Assembly (NCBI RefSeq): GCF_026341815.1
Contig: NZ_JAPENX010000001.1
Span: 1,054,001 to 1,118,000 of the forward strand
Length of the DNA: 64,000 nucleotides
Direction of reading: 5' to 3'
DNA from: Streptomyces sp. NBC_00572
Lineage (GTDB): Bacteria > Actinomycetota > Actinomycetes > Streptomycetales > Streptomycetaceae
Within the stretch, counting starts at the first letter, position 1. The number at the start of each line of letters is the position of its first letter. A program made the translations under genes and the position numbers. Positions 44,611 through 52,710 of this stretch are shown one piece after another. Below the pieces are notes generated by a model. That model was not told the DNA's origin. It saw nothing but the letters and a program-made list of their open reading frames with translations, and made no database searches.

Positions 44611-45786
44611 ATGAACACGCAAGCGAAGAAGGCGTCGAGGTTCCGCTTCTCCCGACGGCAGGCGGGAGGCCGCCGCGGAGGAGCGGCCGCTGCGGCCGCG
44701 GTGGTCGTCGCCGTCATGGCGGCGGGAGCCCTGGCGCCGCCCACGGCGTTCGCCGCCCCGAAGCAGGACACCGTCCAGCAGGGCCTGAACGCGCTGGTGA
44801 GGGAGGGCCAGCCCGCCGCGCTGGCGAGCGTCAAGGACAGTGAGGGCCGCACTCGTACGTACGTCGCCGGGGTGGGGAACCTGGCCACCGGAGCGAAGGT
44901 GCCGAGGGACGGTCAGGTGCGGATCGGCAGCAACACGAAGACGTTCACGGCGGTGGTCGTCCTGCAATTGGTCGGTGAGGGAAAGGTCGACCTCGAAGCG
45001 TCGGTCGACACGTACCTCCCGGGCCTCGTACGCGGGGAGGGCATCGACGGAAATCGCATCACCGTCCGTCAGCTCCTGCAGCACACGAGCGGAATTCCCG
45101 AGTACTCGGAGGACATCAGCGACGAAGAACTCCCGTACCGGTACTTCGAACCCCGCGACCTCGTCGACATCGCGCTCAAGCACAAGGCCGAATTCGAGCC
45201 GGGGAAGAAGTGGAGCTACAGCAACACGAATTACGTACTGGCAGGCCTGATCATCCAGAAGGTCACCGGCCGGCCGTTGGCGGAGGAGATCGACCGACGC
45301 GTCATCAAGAAGATCGGACTGCGCCACACGTATTTCCCCGCTCCTGGTGACAAGAGCATCCGGGAACCCCACCCGAGGGGCTATCACAGGACGAAGGCGG
45401 GGGAGCCGCTGCGCGACTTCACGGAACTCGACCCGTCGGCGGGCTGGGCGGCGGGCCAGATGATCTCCACCAACTCGGACCTCAACCGCTTCTTCGGCAA
45501 GCTCCTCGGCAGCGACCTCCTCCTCGCCGAAGCCCAACGCACCCAGATGCGCACGACCGTGCCGATCGAGGGCACCCAGTTCCACTACGGCCTGGGGCTC
45601 ATGAGCAGGCCGCTGTCGTGCGGCGGCGTCTACTGGGGCCACGGCGGCGACATCGCGGGCTACGAGACCAGGGGCGGGGTCACCGACGCCGGCCGGGCCG
45701 CCAACGTGGCGGTGACGAGCATCCCGATGGAGAAGGCGGGCATCAACGGTGTGCAGAAGGTCGTGGACACGGCTTTGTGCAGTTGA
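44611..45786 (+). CDS. Secreted serine hydrolase, beta-lactamase/D,D-peptidase (class C-like) family
   Basis: A 391-residue exported protein. The N-terminus is basic (SRFRFSRRQAGGRRGG), then hydrophobic (AAAVVVAVMAAGALAPPTAFA). The penicillin-recognising fold has all three motifs: SxxK as GSNTKTF, YxN as WSYSNTNYVL and HGG in YWGHGGDIAG. This fits a D-alanyl-D-alanine carboxypeptidase or esterase rather than a true beta-lactamase. ATG at 44611 follows AAAGGACAGCTG. It is divergent from the two-component system (137 bp apart), suggesting control by it in response to wall stress. Confidence 0.93.
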   Translation: MNTQAKKASRFRFSRRQAGGRRGGAAAAAAVVVAVMAAGALAPPTAFAAPKQDTVQQGLNALVREGQPAALASVKDSEGRTRTYVAGVGNLATGAKVPRDGQVRIGSNTKTFTAVVVLQLVGEGKVDLEASVDTYLPGLVRGEGIDGNRITVRQLLQHTSGIPEYSEDISDEELPYRYFEPRDLVDIALKHKAEFEPGKKWSYSNTNYVLAGLIIQKVTGRPLAEEIDRRVIKKIGLRHTYFPAPGDKSIREPHPRGYHRTKAGEPLRDFTELDPSAGWAAGQMISTNSDLNRFFGKLLGSDLLLAEAQRTQMRTTVPIEGTQFHYGLGLMSRPLSCGGVYWGHGGDIAGYETRGGVTDAGRAANVAVTSIPMEKAGINGVQKVVDTALCS

Positions 45787-45946
45787 GCGGGGGGCCTGGG
45801 GGTACGGGTCTGTGAGGTGCCTGGGGGTGGGCCGGGCTCGTGGGCTTCTGGTGCGGGACCCGGCCTACGCAGAGCCCCGGGCAGTGTCCGGGGGTTGCTT
45901 GCGTCTGGCGGCCGGTGGGTGGGGCCCGGCGGTGACCCCGCCCCCC

Positions 45947-46084
45947 GGACCGCCCTCCGAGAGGTCTTTCGCTCCTGGAGGCGGTGGGTCAAGGGTGGCC
46001 GAAGGCCATCGCGCAGCGACGCGACCGCAGGGAGCGCCCTTGACGCACCGCCGGAAGGAGCGACTCTCGGAAAGAGGGCGGTCC
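45947..46084. repeat. 138-bp imperfect palindromic element in a gene-free 399-bp stretch
   Basis: The gap 45787-46185 has no supported gene. Within it, the left arm from GGACCGCCCTCCGAGAG (45947) reads through GCTCCTGGAGGCGGTGGGTC and is mirrored by the right arm ending at 46084. Inner arms around GTCAAGGG and CCCTTGAC flank a centre containing the small hairpin TGGCCGAAGGCCA. Weak symmetry may extend to about 45910-46112. This looks like a dispersed palindromic repeat or degenerate non-autonomous mobile element rather than a simple terminator. Confidence 0.75.
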
Positions 46085-46185
46085 CACCCGCACCAAGGAA
46101 GTGGGCCCACGCCAAGAACCTGCCCACCCGACACCCACCCACCCGGCCCACCCCACGCGCCTGAGAAACCCCACTCACCAGACCC

Positions 46186-46647
46186 TCAGTCCAAACAGAA
46201 CTCGTTGCCCTCAGGGTCCGCCATCACGATCCACCCGGTACTCATCGGAGGCTCCGGCTCGAAGCGGCGCAGCCGCTTCGCCCCCAGCGCGACCAGCCGC
46301 TCGCATTCGGCCTCCAGGGCCGCCATCCTCTCCTCCCCCTCCAGTCCGGGCGCCGCCCTGACATCGAGGTGCACCCGGTTCTTGGCCACCTTGTCCTCCG
46401 GCACCTGCTGGAAGAACACCCTCGGCCCCTGACCCTCCGGGTCCTCCAGCGCCGACCGCGTGTTGCGCTCCTCCTCCGGCACCCCGAGCTTCGCCAGGAA
46501 GTCGTCCCACGCGGCCAGCGGGTCCGCGCCCTCCGGCAGCTCCACCCCGGGCGGGGCGGGGTGGACGTAGCCCAGTACGTCACGCCAGAAGGTCGACAGC
46601 GCCCCCGGGTCGTGCGCGTCGAACGTGACCTGGAATTGACGGCTCAT
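46186..46647 (-). CDS. VOC-family (glyoxalase/bleomycin-resistance-like) protein
   Basis: A 153-residue metal-binding vicinal-oxygen-chelate fold protein. The first beta-alpha unit is FQVTFDAHDPGALSTFWRDV, the middle strand holds VHLDVRAAPG, and the closing motif is WIVMADPEGNEFCLD, all typical. Candidate metal ligands are His in FDAHDP, His in RVHLDV and Glu in GNEFCL. ATG at 46645-46647 with GGAG about nine bases upstream. It is divergent from the WYL regulator across a hexanucleotide repeat, so the two are probably linked in regulation. The substrate is unknown. Confidence 0.92.
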   Translation of the reverse strand: MSRQFQVTFDAHDPGALSTFWRDVLGYVHPAPPGVELPEGADPLAAWDDFLAKLGVPEEERNTRSALEDPEGQGPRVFFQQVPEDKVAKNRVHLDVRAAPGLEGEERMAALEAECERLVALGAKRLRRFEPEPPMSTGWIVMADPEGNEFCLD

Positions 46648-46693
46648 CGTGCTGCTCCGTTCGTTGCGCTGTGCAGGTAGCGGTCGCGCAGCT

Positions 46694-46737
<44 letters not shown>

Positions 46738-46837
46738 GTGTCCCCATCTGCTTCTGCGTCCGCCTCTGCGTCCATGGATCCACCCTGGCACCCAAGGCGG
46801 ACAGAATCGGTCCGCCTTCTCTGGCAGGCTGGTCCAC

Positions 46838-47824
46838 ATGGACGAGCGGGGTACGACCGAGCGGGTGCTCACCCTCCTCGGGCTGCTGCAGCAGCGTCAT
46901 CTCTGGACCGGCCCCGAGCTCGCCGAACGGCTGCGCGTCACGCCCCGTACGGTCCGGCGCGATGTCGAACGGCTGCGCACGCTGGGCTATCCGGTCCATG
47001 CCGGCCAGGGAGTGGGCGGCGGCTACCGGCTCGGCCGGGGGCAGGCCCTGCCGCCGCTCCTCCTCGACGACGAGGAGGCGATCGCCACGGCGGTCTCCCT
47101 GCTCGCCGGCGCGGCCGCGGGCACCGGCGACGCCGCGCTCCGGGCGCTGACCAAGCTCGACCAGGTGCTGCCGACCCGGCTGCGGCACGAGGTGCGCACC
47201 CTGTCGGGCTCGGTGGAGTTCTTCGGCGCGGGCGGCCGCACGCCGGTCGATCCCGAGGTGCTCATGACGCTGGCCGGAGCCTGCCGCGCGGAGGTCGAGG
47301 CGGGCTTCGACTACCCCTCCGGAGACACGCCACTACCGCGCCGGGTCGAGCCCCACCGTCTGGTCGCCTCCGACCGGCGCTGGTACCTCCTCGCGTACGA
47401 CCTCGACCGGGACGACTGGCGCACCTTCCGCGTGGACAGGATGACGGCGGTGACGGCCCGGACGTGGCGCTTCCGCCCCCGCGCGGCGCCGGACGCGGCG
47501 GAGTACGTACAGGAGGGCGTGGCGAGCCGGGTCTACCCGCATCGGGCGCGTTTCCTCGTCCATGCTCCGGCGGACACGGTCCGCGCACAGATCCCTCCGT
47601 CGGCGGCTCTCGTACGAGAACGGGGCAAGGACCGTTGCGAGGTCCGGAGCGGCGCGGCGAGCCTCGACCGCGTGCTCATGCACGTACTCCTCCTGGGGCA
47701 CGAGTTCGAACTGCTCGACCCTCCGGAGCTCAAGGCCCGCTGCCAAGCCCTGGCGGAGAAACTCCTGTCGGCCGCCGCAGCGGCGGCCCCTCCACGACCG
47801 GGCGACGGGCAGGCGGAGGCATAG
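46838..47824 (+). CDS. WYL-domain transcriptional regulator with HTH_11
   Basis: A 328-residue regulator. The N-terminal winged helix is LTLLGLLQQRHLWTGPELAE with RVTPRTVRRDVERLRTLGYP, followed by a WYL domain (about 140-225; RRWYLLAYDLDRDDWRTFRVDR, with Trp-Tyr-Leu literal) and the WCX C-terminal extension. WYL proteins sense nucleic acids or small ligands and control DNA-damage or metabolic genes. ATG at 46838. It likely controls the divergent VOC gene. The start region follows a hexanucleotide microsatellite that could change promoter spacing. Confidence 0.94.
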   Translation: MDERGTTERVLTLLGLLQQRHLWTGPELAERLRVTPRTVRRDVERLRTLGYPVHAGQGVGGGYRLGRGQALPPLLLDDEEAIATAVSLLAGAAAGTGDAALRALTKLDQVLPTRLRHEVRTLSGSVEFFGAGGRTPVDPEVLMTLAGACRAEVEAGFDYPSGDTPLPRRVEPHRLVASDRRWYLLAYDLDRDDWRTFRVDRMTAVTARTWRFRPRAAPDAAEYVQEGVASRVYPHRARFLVHAPADTVRAQIPPSAALVRERGKDRCEVRSGAASLDRVLMHVLLLGHEFELLDPPELKARCQALAEKLLSAAAAAAPPRPGDGQAEA

Positions 47825-47833
47825 GGCCGGGGA

Positions 47834-48388
47834 ATGGCGAGCTGGGACGAGACCGAGGTGCGCACTCGGATACGGGAGCTGGCGGCGCGGGACCCGGAGT
47901 GTGCGCGTTTCGGGTCTGGCATGCACCGGTACGAGCTGCGCCCCGCGCTCCCCGAGGCGGAGATCAGCGCGTTCGAGGAGGAGCACGGCATCCGACTCCC
48001 CCCGGACTACCGTGACTTCGTGGCGGGGGTGGGCGACGGCCCCGCCGGCCCGGCCCACGGGTTGCTGCCGTTGACGACTCCCCGCCCGGAGGCGGGGGAC
48101 GACTGGGCCGTGGACGGCGAGTGGGAGGAGGACCGCCGGCCGGGCCGGCTCGCCACGCGGTTCCCCCTCACGGATCCCCTCCCCGGCGTGATCGGCGGCA
48201 GGGAGGAGGAACTGACCCCGGGCACGCTCACACTGGCGGAGGAAGGCTGCGGCATGTACGTCCGGCTGGTCGTGACGGGACCGCGGGCGGGCGAGATCTG
48301 GCGACTGGATCCGGACTGGGGCGGCTTCGTCCCCGCGTACCCCGATTTCCGGGCCTGGTACACCAACTGGCTGCGCACTCCTGCCTAG
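47834..48388 (+). CDS. SMI1/KNR4 (SUKH)-family protein
   Basis: A 184-residue cytosolic protein of the SUKH superfamily. The signature is LPEAEISAFEEEHGIRLPPDYRDF (a run around residues 40-63: EISAFEEEHGIRLP), followed by VGDGPAGPAHGLLPL and a C-terminal WRLDPDWGGFVPAYPDFRAW. SUKH proteins often serve as immunity proteins to contact-dependent toxins, but no toxin is seen next to it; solitary copies are frequent in Streptomyces. The start ATG 47834 is 10 bp after the WYL gene, so the two may be co-transcribed. Confidence 0.88.
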   Translation: MASWDETEVRTRIRELAARDPECARFGSGMHRYELRPALPEAEISAFEEEHGIRLPPDYRDFVAGVGDGPAGPAHGLLPLTTPRPEAGDDWAVDGEWEEDRRPGRLATRFPLTDPLPGVIGGREEELTPGTLTLAEEGCGMYVRLVVTGPRAGEIWRLDPDWGGFVPAYPDFRAWYTNWLRTPA

Positions 48389-48389
48389 A

Positions 48390-48782
48390 ATGACGGCCAT
48401 GGCATGCCGCATCAGTGAACTGGTCATCGACTGTGCCGATCCCGAGCGGCTCGCCGCGTTCTGGAGCGAGGTCCTCGGGTACGTCGAGCTCGGCCGGGAG
48501 GACGACGGAAGCATCGAGATCGGTCCGCCCGACGCCGGCTTCGGCGGCCCGCAGCCCACTCTCGTCCTGAGCCCCAGCAGCGACCCGCGCACCGGGAAGC
48601 TTCCGCTCCACATCGACGTCAACCCCACCGACCGCGACCAGGACGCCGAGCTGGAGCGGCTGCTGGCCCTCGGCGCGAGGCCGGCGGACATCGGTCAGAC
48701 CGGCGCCGAGAACTGGCACGTCCTGGTCGATCCGGAGGGGAACGAGTTCTGTCTCCTGCACCGGCGTCTCCAGCCGCTCTGA
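48390..48782 (+). CDS. VOC-family protein
   Basis: A 130-residue glyoxalase-like domain: ISELVIDCADPERLAAFWSE at the start, LPLHIDVNPTD in the middle (candidate metal His) and WHVLVDPEGNEFCLLH at the end (candidate Glu). It is a distant paralogue of the protein at 46186; both end with the DPEGNEFCL strand. ATG at 48390 begins two bases after the preceding stop; ATG at 48399 (MACRISEL) is possible. It is probably co-transcribed with the SUKH gene. The substrate is unknown. Confidence 0.88.
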   Translation: MTAMACRISELVIDCADPERLAAFWSEVLGYVELGREDDGSIEIGPPDAGFGGPQPTLVLSPSSDPRTGKLPLHIDVNPTDRDQDAELERLLALGARPADIGQTGAENWHVLVDPEGNEFCLLHRRLQPL

Positions 48783-48784
48783 CA

Positions 48785-48824
48785 GCTCTGCGGGTACTCT
48801 GCCCGCTCTGCGGGTGCTGTGCCC
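48785..48824. repeat. 20-bp tandem duplication
   Basis: GCTCTGCGGGTACTCTGCCC (48785-48804) is directly repeated at 48805-48824 with two differences. It lies just after the stop of the VOC gene at 48782. Confidence 0.85.
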
Positions 48825-48833
48825 GTCACGGAC

Positions 48834-49170
48834 CTATGCGGGGTTCACGGACCACACGTCGTTCGAGCCGAGGGTGGCGTTCATCGCATACGTGCCGTCG
48901 AAGGGGACGAGCACCGCGTTCGTGATCTCCTCGATGTCCAGCACCTCGCCCTGTTGGAAGGTGCCGGCCGTCACCCAGTACTCGGGATGCGGCGTGAACG
49001 GCAGGATGGCGCCGGGCTCCGCCTGCACCGCGAAGACCGGGGCGCCGGTCATGCCGATGCCGACCGAGGCGGTCCCCTCCGGTACGCGCGGCCCCGCCCA
49101 TGAGGAACCCCCGCCGGGAGGGTGCGGAACCTTGGGCGTGAGCCGGCACGTTCGCCTCCATGGGATACAT
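48834..49170 (-). pseudogene. Probable frameshifted gene: Tat signal in one frame, conserved-looking C-terminus in another
   Basis: From ATG 49170 or 49161 one frame reads a twin-arginine-like signal (AHAQGSAPSRRGFLMGGAA) and then loses coding character. A second frame becomes protein-like at about 49130, continuing through VPEGTASVGIGMTGAPVFAV to VLVPFDGTYAMNATLGSNDV and a stop at 48834. Alone, the second frame could start at ATG 49052, giving 72 residues. A single-base frameshift near 49080-49110 would join a signal peptide to a short secreted beta-rich protein. I do not recognise the C-terminal family. A sequencing error would give the same picture. Confidence 0.5.
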
Positions 49171-49415
49171 CGCCGGCGCCGTGGGTCGGCGCGGACGGCG
49201 CGGAATGTGACGACCAGACTGGGCGCGGGGGTCCCGCCGACCGTGGTGATCGCCGTGTCGGTCGTCCGGACTGTCCCGCGTCTTCACCCGCCGGGGGATC
49301 GCGGACCCGCCGGCCGACCCGGGTCTCCGCTCGCAGGCCGACCCGGGTCTCCACCCGCATCGCCGCGTCCGAATTCCGCCAGCGACCAGGCCACCCGCCG
49401 CGCGACCCTGGCCGC

Positions 49416-49934
49416 ATGAGCACCCAGACCACCACCACGACCGCCTACGCCGCCCGCGCCATCGCGCCCTCCGCCCTCGCCGAACTGCGCGTCACCGACG
49501 ACGCGGGCCGCGCCTGCGTTCCGTACGCCGCCGACGAGGGCGGCGACCCCCTCCGCTGCTGTCTGCGTCTCTCCGTCCCGGGTGAGCGGATCGCGCTCGT
49601 CTCGTACGCGCCGCTGCGTCGCTGGGCGGCCGAGACCGGGGCCGAGCCGGGCGCGTACGACGAGCAGGGGCCCGTCTTCGTCCACGCCGAGGAGTGCGGC
49701 GGTCCCGCACCCTCGGAGACGTACCCCTTCGCCCGTGCGGAAGCGCTCCGGACCCTGCGTCGCTACGACGCGGCGGGCCGCATCGTCGGGGGCCGACTCC
49801 TGGAGATCCCGGAGGCGACGTCCGAGGGCTTCGACCTGGCCTTCGACGAGGCCTTCGCCGACCCGGCCGTGGCACTGGTCCACGTCCGGGCGGTCGAGTA
49901 CGGCTGCTTCCACTTCGAGGTCCGTCGCCCCTGA
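49416..49934 (+). CDS. DUF1203-domain protein
   Basis: A 172-residue cytosolic protein of the DUF1203 family, function unknown. Typical blocks are VPYAADEGGDPLRCCLRLS (Cys-Cys pair), RIALVSYAPLRRW, GPVFVHAEECGG and VALVHVRAVEYGCFHFEV. The Cys and His positions suggest a metal site but nothing is established. ATG at 49416. The 245 bp upstream hold a 17-bp direct repeat (GGCCGACCCGGGTCTCC at 49312 and 49336) and no gene I can support. Confidence 0.85.
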   Translation: MSTQTTTTTAYAARAIAPSALAELRVTDDAGRACVPYAADEGGDPLRCCLRLSVPGERIALVSYAPLRRWAAETGAEPGAYDEQGPVFVHAEECGGPAPSETYPFARAEALRTLRRYDAAGRIVGGRLLEIPEATSEGFDLAFDEAFADPAVALVHVRAVEYGCFHFEVRRP

Positions 49935-49956
49935 ACGACACTCTCCGCCGGCCGGT

Positions 49957-50916
49957 TCAGCGGGACCGCGGGTCCAGCCAGGGCCTGCGCCCCGGTCCGG
50001 TCGGGTGGGTGCCCGTGACGGCCATGACCACCGAGTAGAGGCTGGTCTCGGCGGCGATGAAGAGGCGGTTGCGCTTGGCTCCGCCCCAGGCGATGTTGGC
50101 GACCGCCTCGGGAACGTCGAGCCGCCCGATCAGGGTGCCGTCGGGGTCGTAGCAGTGCACTCCGTCGTTCATGGCGGCCGCCCAGAGCCGGCCGGCGTCG
50201 TCGAAGCGGAGGTTGTCGAAGCGGGCCGCCTCCCGGGCGCCCGCTTCGGCGAAGATCTTGCCGTCCGACAGCGTGCCGTCCTCGCGTACGTCGAAGACCC
50301 TGATGAAGCCCGCCCGGGTGTCGGAGACGAAGAGCTGCCGCTCGTCGGCCGAGAAGACGAGGCCGTTCGGGGCGGCGAAGCAGTCGGCGACCAGCCGTAC
50401 TTCGCCCGTGGCGGGATCGATGCGGTAGACGTTGTTGGAGCCGATCTCGCTCTCCGCGAGGTAGCCCTCGTAGTCGCTGGTGATGCCGAAGTCCGGGTCG
50501 GAGAACCAGATGGAGCCGTCGGACTTGACCGCCGCGTCGTTCGGGCTGTTCAACCGCTTGCCCTGCCAGCGGTCGGCGAGGACGGTGATCGTGCCGTCGT
50601 GTTCGGTGCGGGTGACCCGGCGGTTGCCCTGCTCACAGGTGATCAGCCGGCCTTGGCGGTCGAGGGTGTTGCCGTTGGTGTGTCCGGCGGTGCGGCGGAA
50701 GATGCTGACGGCGCCGGTCTCCTCGTCCCAGCGCAGCATCCGGTCGTTGGGGATGTCGCTCCAGACCACCTGCTTCCAGGCGGGCAGGTAGATCGGCCCC
50801 TCGGCCCAGCGGCAGCCGGTGTAGAGGACCTCCAGGCCGTCGTCACCGTTCATGCACCGTCCGGTACGGAACCGGTCGTCGAACATCTCGTACAGTGCGG
50901 GGCGCTCGCTGGTCAT
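49957..50916 (-). CDS. SMP-30/gluconolactonase-family protein
   Basis: A 319-residue six-bladed beta-propeller, probably a sugar-lactone lactonase. The metal-site pattern of the family is present: WAEGPIYLP with the first Glu, LNSPNDAAVKSDGSIWFSDP with Asn and Asp, and LFVSDTRAG with the last Asp. ATG at 50916 is preferred (AAGGAA seven bases ahead) over ATG 50931. It is divergent from the Lrp/AsnC-type regulator gene 103 bp away, which is likely its regulator. Substrate lactone is unknown; a sugar-catabolic role is inferred. Confidence 0.93.
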   Translation of the reverse strand: MTSERPALYEMFDDRFRTGRCMNGDDGLEVLYTGCRWAEGPIYLPAWKQVVWSDIPNDRMLRWDEETGAVSIFRRTAGHTNGNTLDRQGRLITCEQGNRRVTRTEHDGTITVLADRWQGKRLNSPNDAAVKSDGSIWFSDPDFGITSDYEGYLAESEIGSNNVYRIDPATGEVRLVADCFAAPNGLVFSADERQLFVSDTRAGFIRVFDVREDGTLSDGKIFAEAGAREAARFDNLRFDDAGRLWAAAMNDGVHCYDPDGTLIGRLDVPEAVANIAWGGAKRNRLFIAAETSLYSVVMAVTGTHPTGPGRRPWLDPRSR

Positions 50917-51018
50917 GCGCGTTCCTTCCATCCTGACAGATGCCGAATGTCATACGGCCTGTTAGCAAGATTGGTGGATGAGATACGGTCATCGCAAGAT
51001 CAACCCGAACGGAGAGTT

Positions 51019-51480
51019 GTGGATCAAATCGATCGCGTCCTGCTGGCGGAGCTCCAGCAGGACGCCACCCAGTCCTACGCCGCACTGGGCCAGGCCGTGG
51101 GCCTCTCCGCCGGGGCGGCCCATGAGCGCGTGCGGAAGCTGAGGGAACGCGGTGCGATCCGGCGCACCACCGTGGAGGTGGATCCCGCGGCGGTGGGCAG
51201 CGCCGTCCTGGCCTACGTGATGGTCGACTCGGTCTCCTGGATGGGCGATTCGGCGCAGGACTTCGCCGCGCTCCCCGAGATCCTGGAGGCGCACGTCATC
51301 GCCGGCAGCGCGTCGGTGCTGGTGAAGGTCAGGACGGCCACCACCGAGCAGCTGCAGGACGTGCTGCGCCGCATCTACGCCATCGACGGGGTCAGCGGAA
51401 CGCAGGCCACGGTCGTCCTGGAGACCTTCTTCGAGCGGCCGGTCTCGCCGCGGCTCGGTGACCCGCCGCTGCCGGGATGA
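51019..51480 (+). CDS. Lrp/AsnC-family transcriptional regulator
   Basis: A 153-residue regulator: a helix-turn-helix (SYAALGQAVGLSAGAAHERV) followed by the ligand-binding RAM domain (VLAYVMVDSVSW, VIAGSASVLVKVRTATTEQL). Family members bind amino acids or other small ligands as octamers. The start is GTG at 51019 with GGAGAG unusually close (two bases). It is divergent from the SMP-30 gene and followed by the rnpB terminator hairpin. It probably senses a metabolite of the lactonase pathway. Confidence 0.92.
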   Translation: MDQIDRVLLAELQQDATQSYAALGQAVGLSAGAAHERVRKLRERGAIRRTTVEVDPAAVGSAVLAYVMVDSVSWMGDSAQDFAALPEILEAHVIAGSASVLVKVRTATTEQLQDVLRRIYAIDGVSGTQATVVLETFFERPVSPRLGDPPLPG

Positions 51481-51498
51481 CCGGGCCGGTCGAACGAA

Positions 51499-51539
51499 AA
51501 GGGCCCCCGCCCAGGCGCATTGCCTGGGCGAGGGCCCTT
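51499..51539. terminator. Strong bidirectional hairpin between the Lrp gene and rnpB
   Basis: An 18-bp stem, AAGGGCCCCCGCCCAGGC (51499-51516) with its near-complement at 51522-51539, and a 5-base loop. Read on the minus strand it is followed by TTTTCG, a proper terminator for rnpB; on the plus strand it also ends the Lrp transcript. Confidence 0.92.
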
Positions 51540-51552
51540 CTCACGTGGGCCG

Positions 51553-51957
51553 ACAGACGAGTCGGGCTGTACGCCGGGTTCTGTGCCCCGGGACCTCGCG
51601 GTCGTCGGGGCGACGGCCATCCATCTAGGACCGGCGTTGCCGCCGGCCTCCTGCGGTCTACCCGCGGACTCGGGCGAGCAGCCCTCGAACATCCGCGCAG
51701 GGACACCGAAGTGTCCCCTCTTGACCTTGCTCCGAGTGGGGTTTACCTAGCCGCCTGAGTCACCTCAGGCGCTGGTGGTCTCTTACACCACCGTTTCACC
51801 CTTACCGAGGACCGAAGTCCCCGGCGGTCTGTTTTCTGTGGCACTGTCCCGCGGGTCACCCCGGGTGGCCGTTAGCCACCACCCTGCTCTGTGGAGCCCG
51901 GACGTTCCTCGGGAAGATCCGAGGATCTCCACGCGGCCGCCCGCCCGGCTCGTCTGC
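51553..51957 (-). ncRNA. rnpB: RNase P RNA (bacterial type A, actinobacterial)
   Basis: Catalytic RNA that matures the 5' ends of tRNAs. On the minus strand the universal blocks appear in order: GAGGAACGTCCGGGCTCCA (51892-51910), ACAGAAAACAGACCGCC, GGTAAGGGTGAAACGGTGG and GTAAGAGACCACC, AGATGGATGGCCGTCGCC, and ACAGAACCCGGCGTACAG (51567-51584). The P1 helix joins CAGACGAGCCGGGC near 51956 with GCCCGACTCGTCTG near 51554, which sets the ends to within a few bases. The length of about 405 nt is normal. A TAGCAT -10 box (51967-51972) lies about ten bases upstream. Confidence 0.97.
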
Positions 51958-51998
51958 CGTGCCGACCATGCTACCCGCCGTTTCGGAGGCGGCCGGCC

Positions 51999-52595
51999 TC
52001 AGAGGAAGTCGGCCGTCTCCAGGTCGAAGCCGAAGGGGGCGGGGAGGGGAAGGGGCTTGCCGAACGGCACGGCGTGAAGCTCGCGATAGTCGCCGCGTTC
52101 CGGGTCGGTGAAGAGCGTCACGGTGGACGTGTCCCGGTCGACCAGCAAGTAGAGCGGGACGCCTCCGCCGGCGTAGCAGCGCCGCTCGGTCTCGCGGTCG
52201 GCGTTCGGCCGGCTGGAGGTGACCTCCAGCACCATCACGACACCGTCACCAGGCATCCAGGGGTCGGCTCCCGCGAACAGGTCGGCGTCGACGGGGGCGA
52301 ACGTGAGGTCCGGGATGACGTGGTTCCTCGGTCGCTCCGCAGCACTCGCCATCTTGAGGCCCTTGTTCCCCGAGGCATCCATGTCGGTCGCCGATTTCCT
52401 GATCACCTGCCTGAGGATGCGGCTGATGTACTTCTCGTGGTCCCCGTCCGGCGGCGGCGTCACGACGATCTCCCCCTCGATCAGCTCCGCGCGGAAGCCC
52501 TCCGGCGTGCCCAGCGCCAGAAAGCCCTCCACCAGGATGTCCGCCCGCGTGAGCGAATCGTGCGGCATGGCAGTCATGTCGTCAGACTCGGACAT
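51999..52595 (-). CDS. Uma2-family (PD-(D/E)XK nuclease-like, DUF820) protein
   Basis: A 198-residue member of the Uma2 family, abundant in actinobacteria and cyanobacteria and predicted to have a restriction-endonuclease fold. The signature pieces are AELIEGEIVVTPPPDGDHEK, VIPDLTFAPVDAD (catalytic Asp) and VVMVLEVTSSRPNADRETE (Glu-x-x motif EVTS). Activity on DNA has not been settled for the family. ATG at 52595 (MSESDD); ATG at 52577 is possible. It lies upstream of rnpB, on the same strand. The copy number of such genes per Streptomyces genome is typically high. Confidence 0.92.
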   Translation of the reverse strand: MSESDDMTAMPHDSLTRADILVEGFLALGTPEGFRAELIEGEIVVTPPPDGDHEKYISRILRQVIRKSATDMDASGNKGLKMASAAERPRNHVIPDLTFAPVDADLFAGADPWMPGDGVVMVLEVTSSRPNADRETERRCYAGGGVPLYLLVDRDTSTVTLFTDPERGDYRELHAVPFGKPLPLPAPFGFDLETADFL

Positions 52596-52710
52596 CGAGG
52601 CACCTGCCGTCCATCGGATGGGGGTCGTTCCCTCGATCGTGGCACATGATCCGGACGGTACGGCGGACCACGCTTGACCTTGCCGCAGCGTCAGGGTTTC
52701 TACTGGGCGC

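Noticed and set aside
45787-46185. Overlapping ORFs of 60-170 codons on both strands
   Set aside because: They come from the palindromic element and high G+C; no start has a good ribosome site and composition is Arg/Pro/Gly-rich.
47834-48388. Polymorphic-toxin immunity locus because of the SUKH protein
   Set aside because: No toxin, secretion or repeat-immunity genes adjoin it; the neighbours are VOC and WYL genes.
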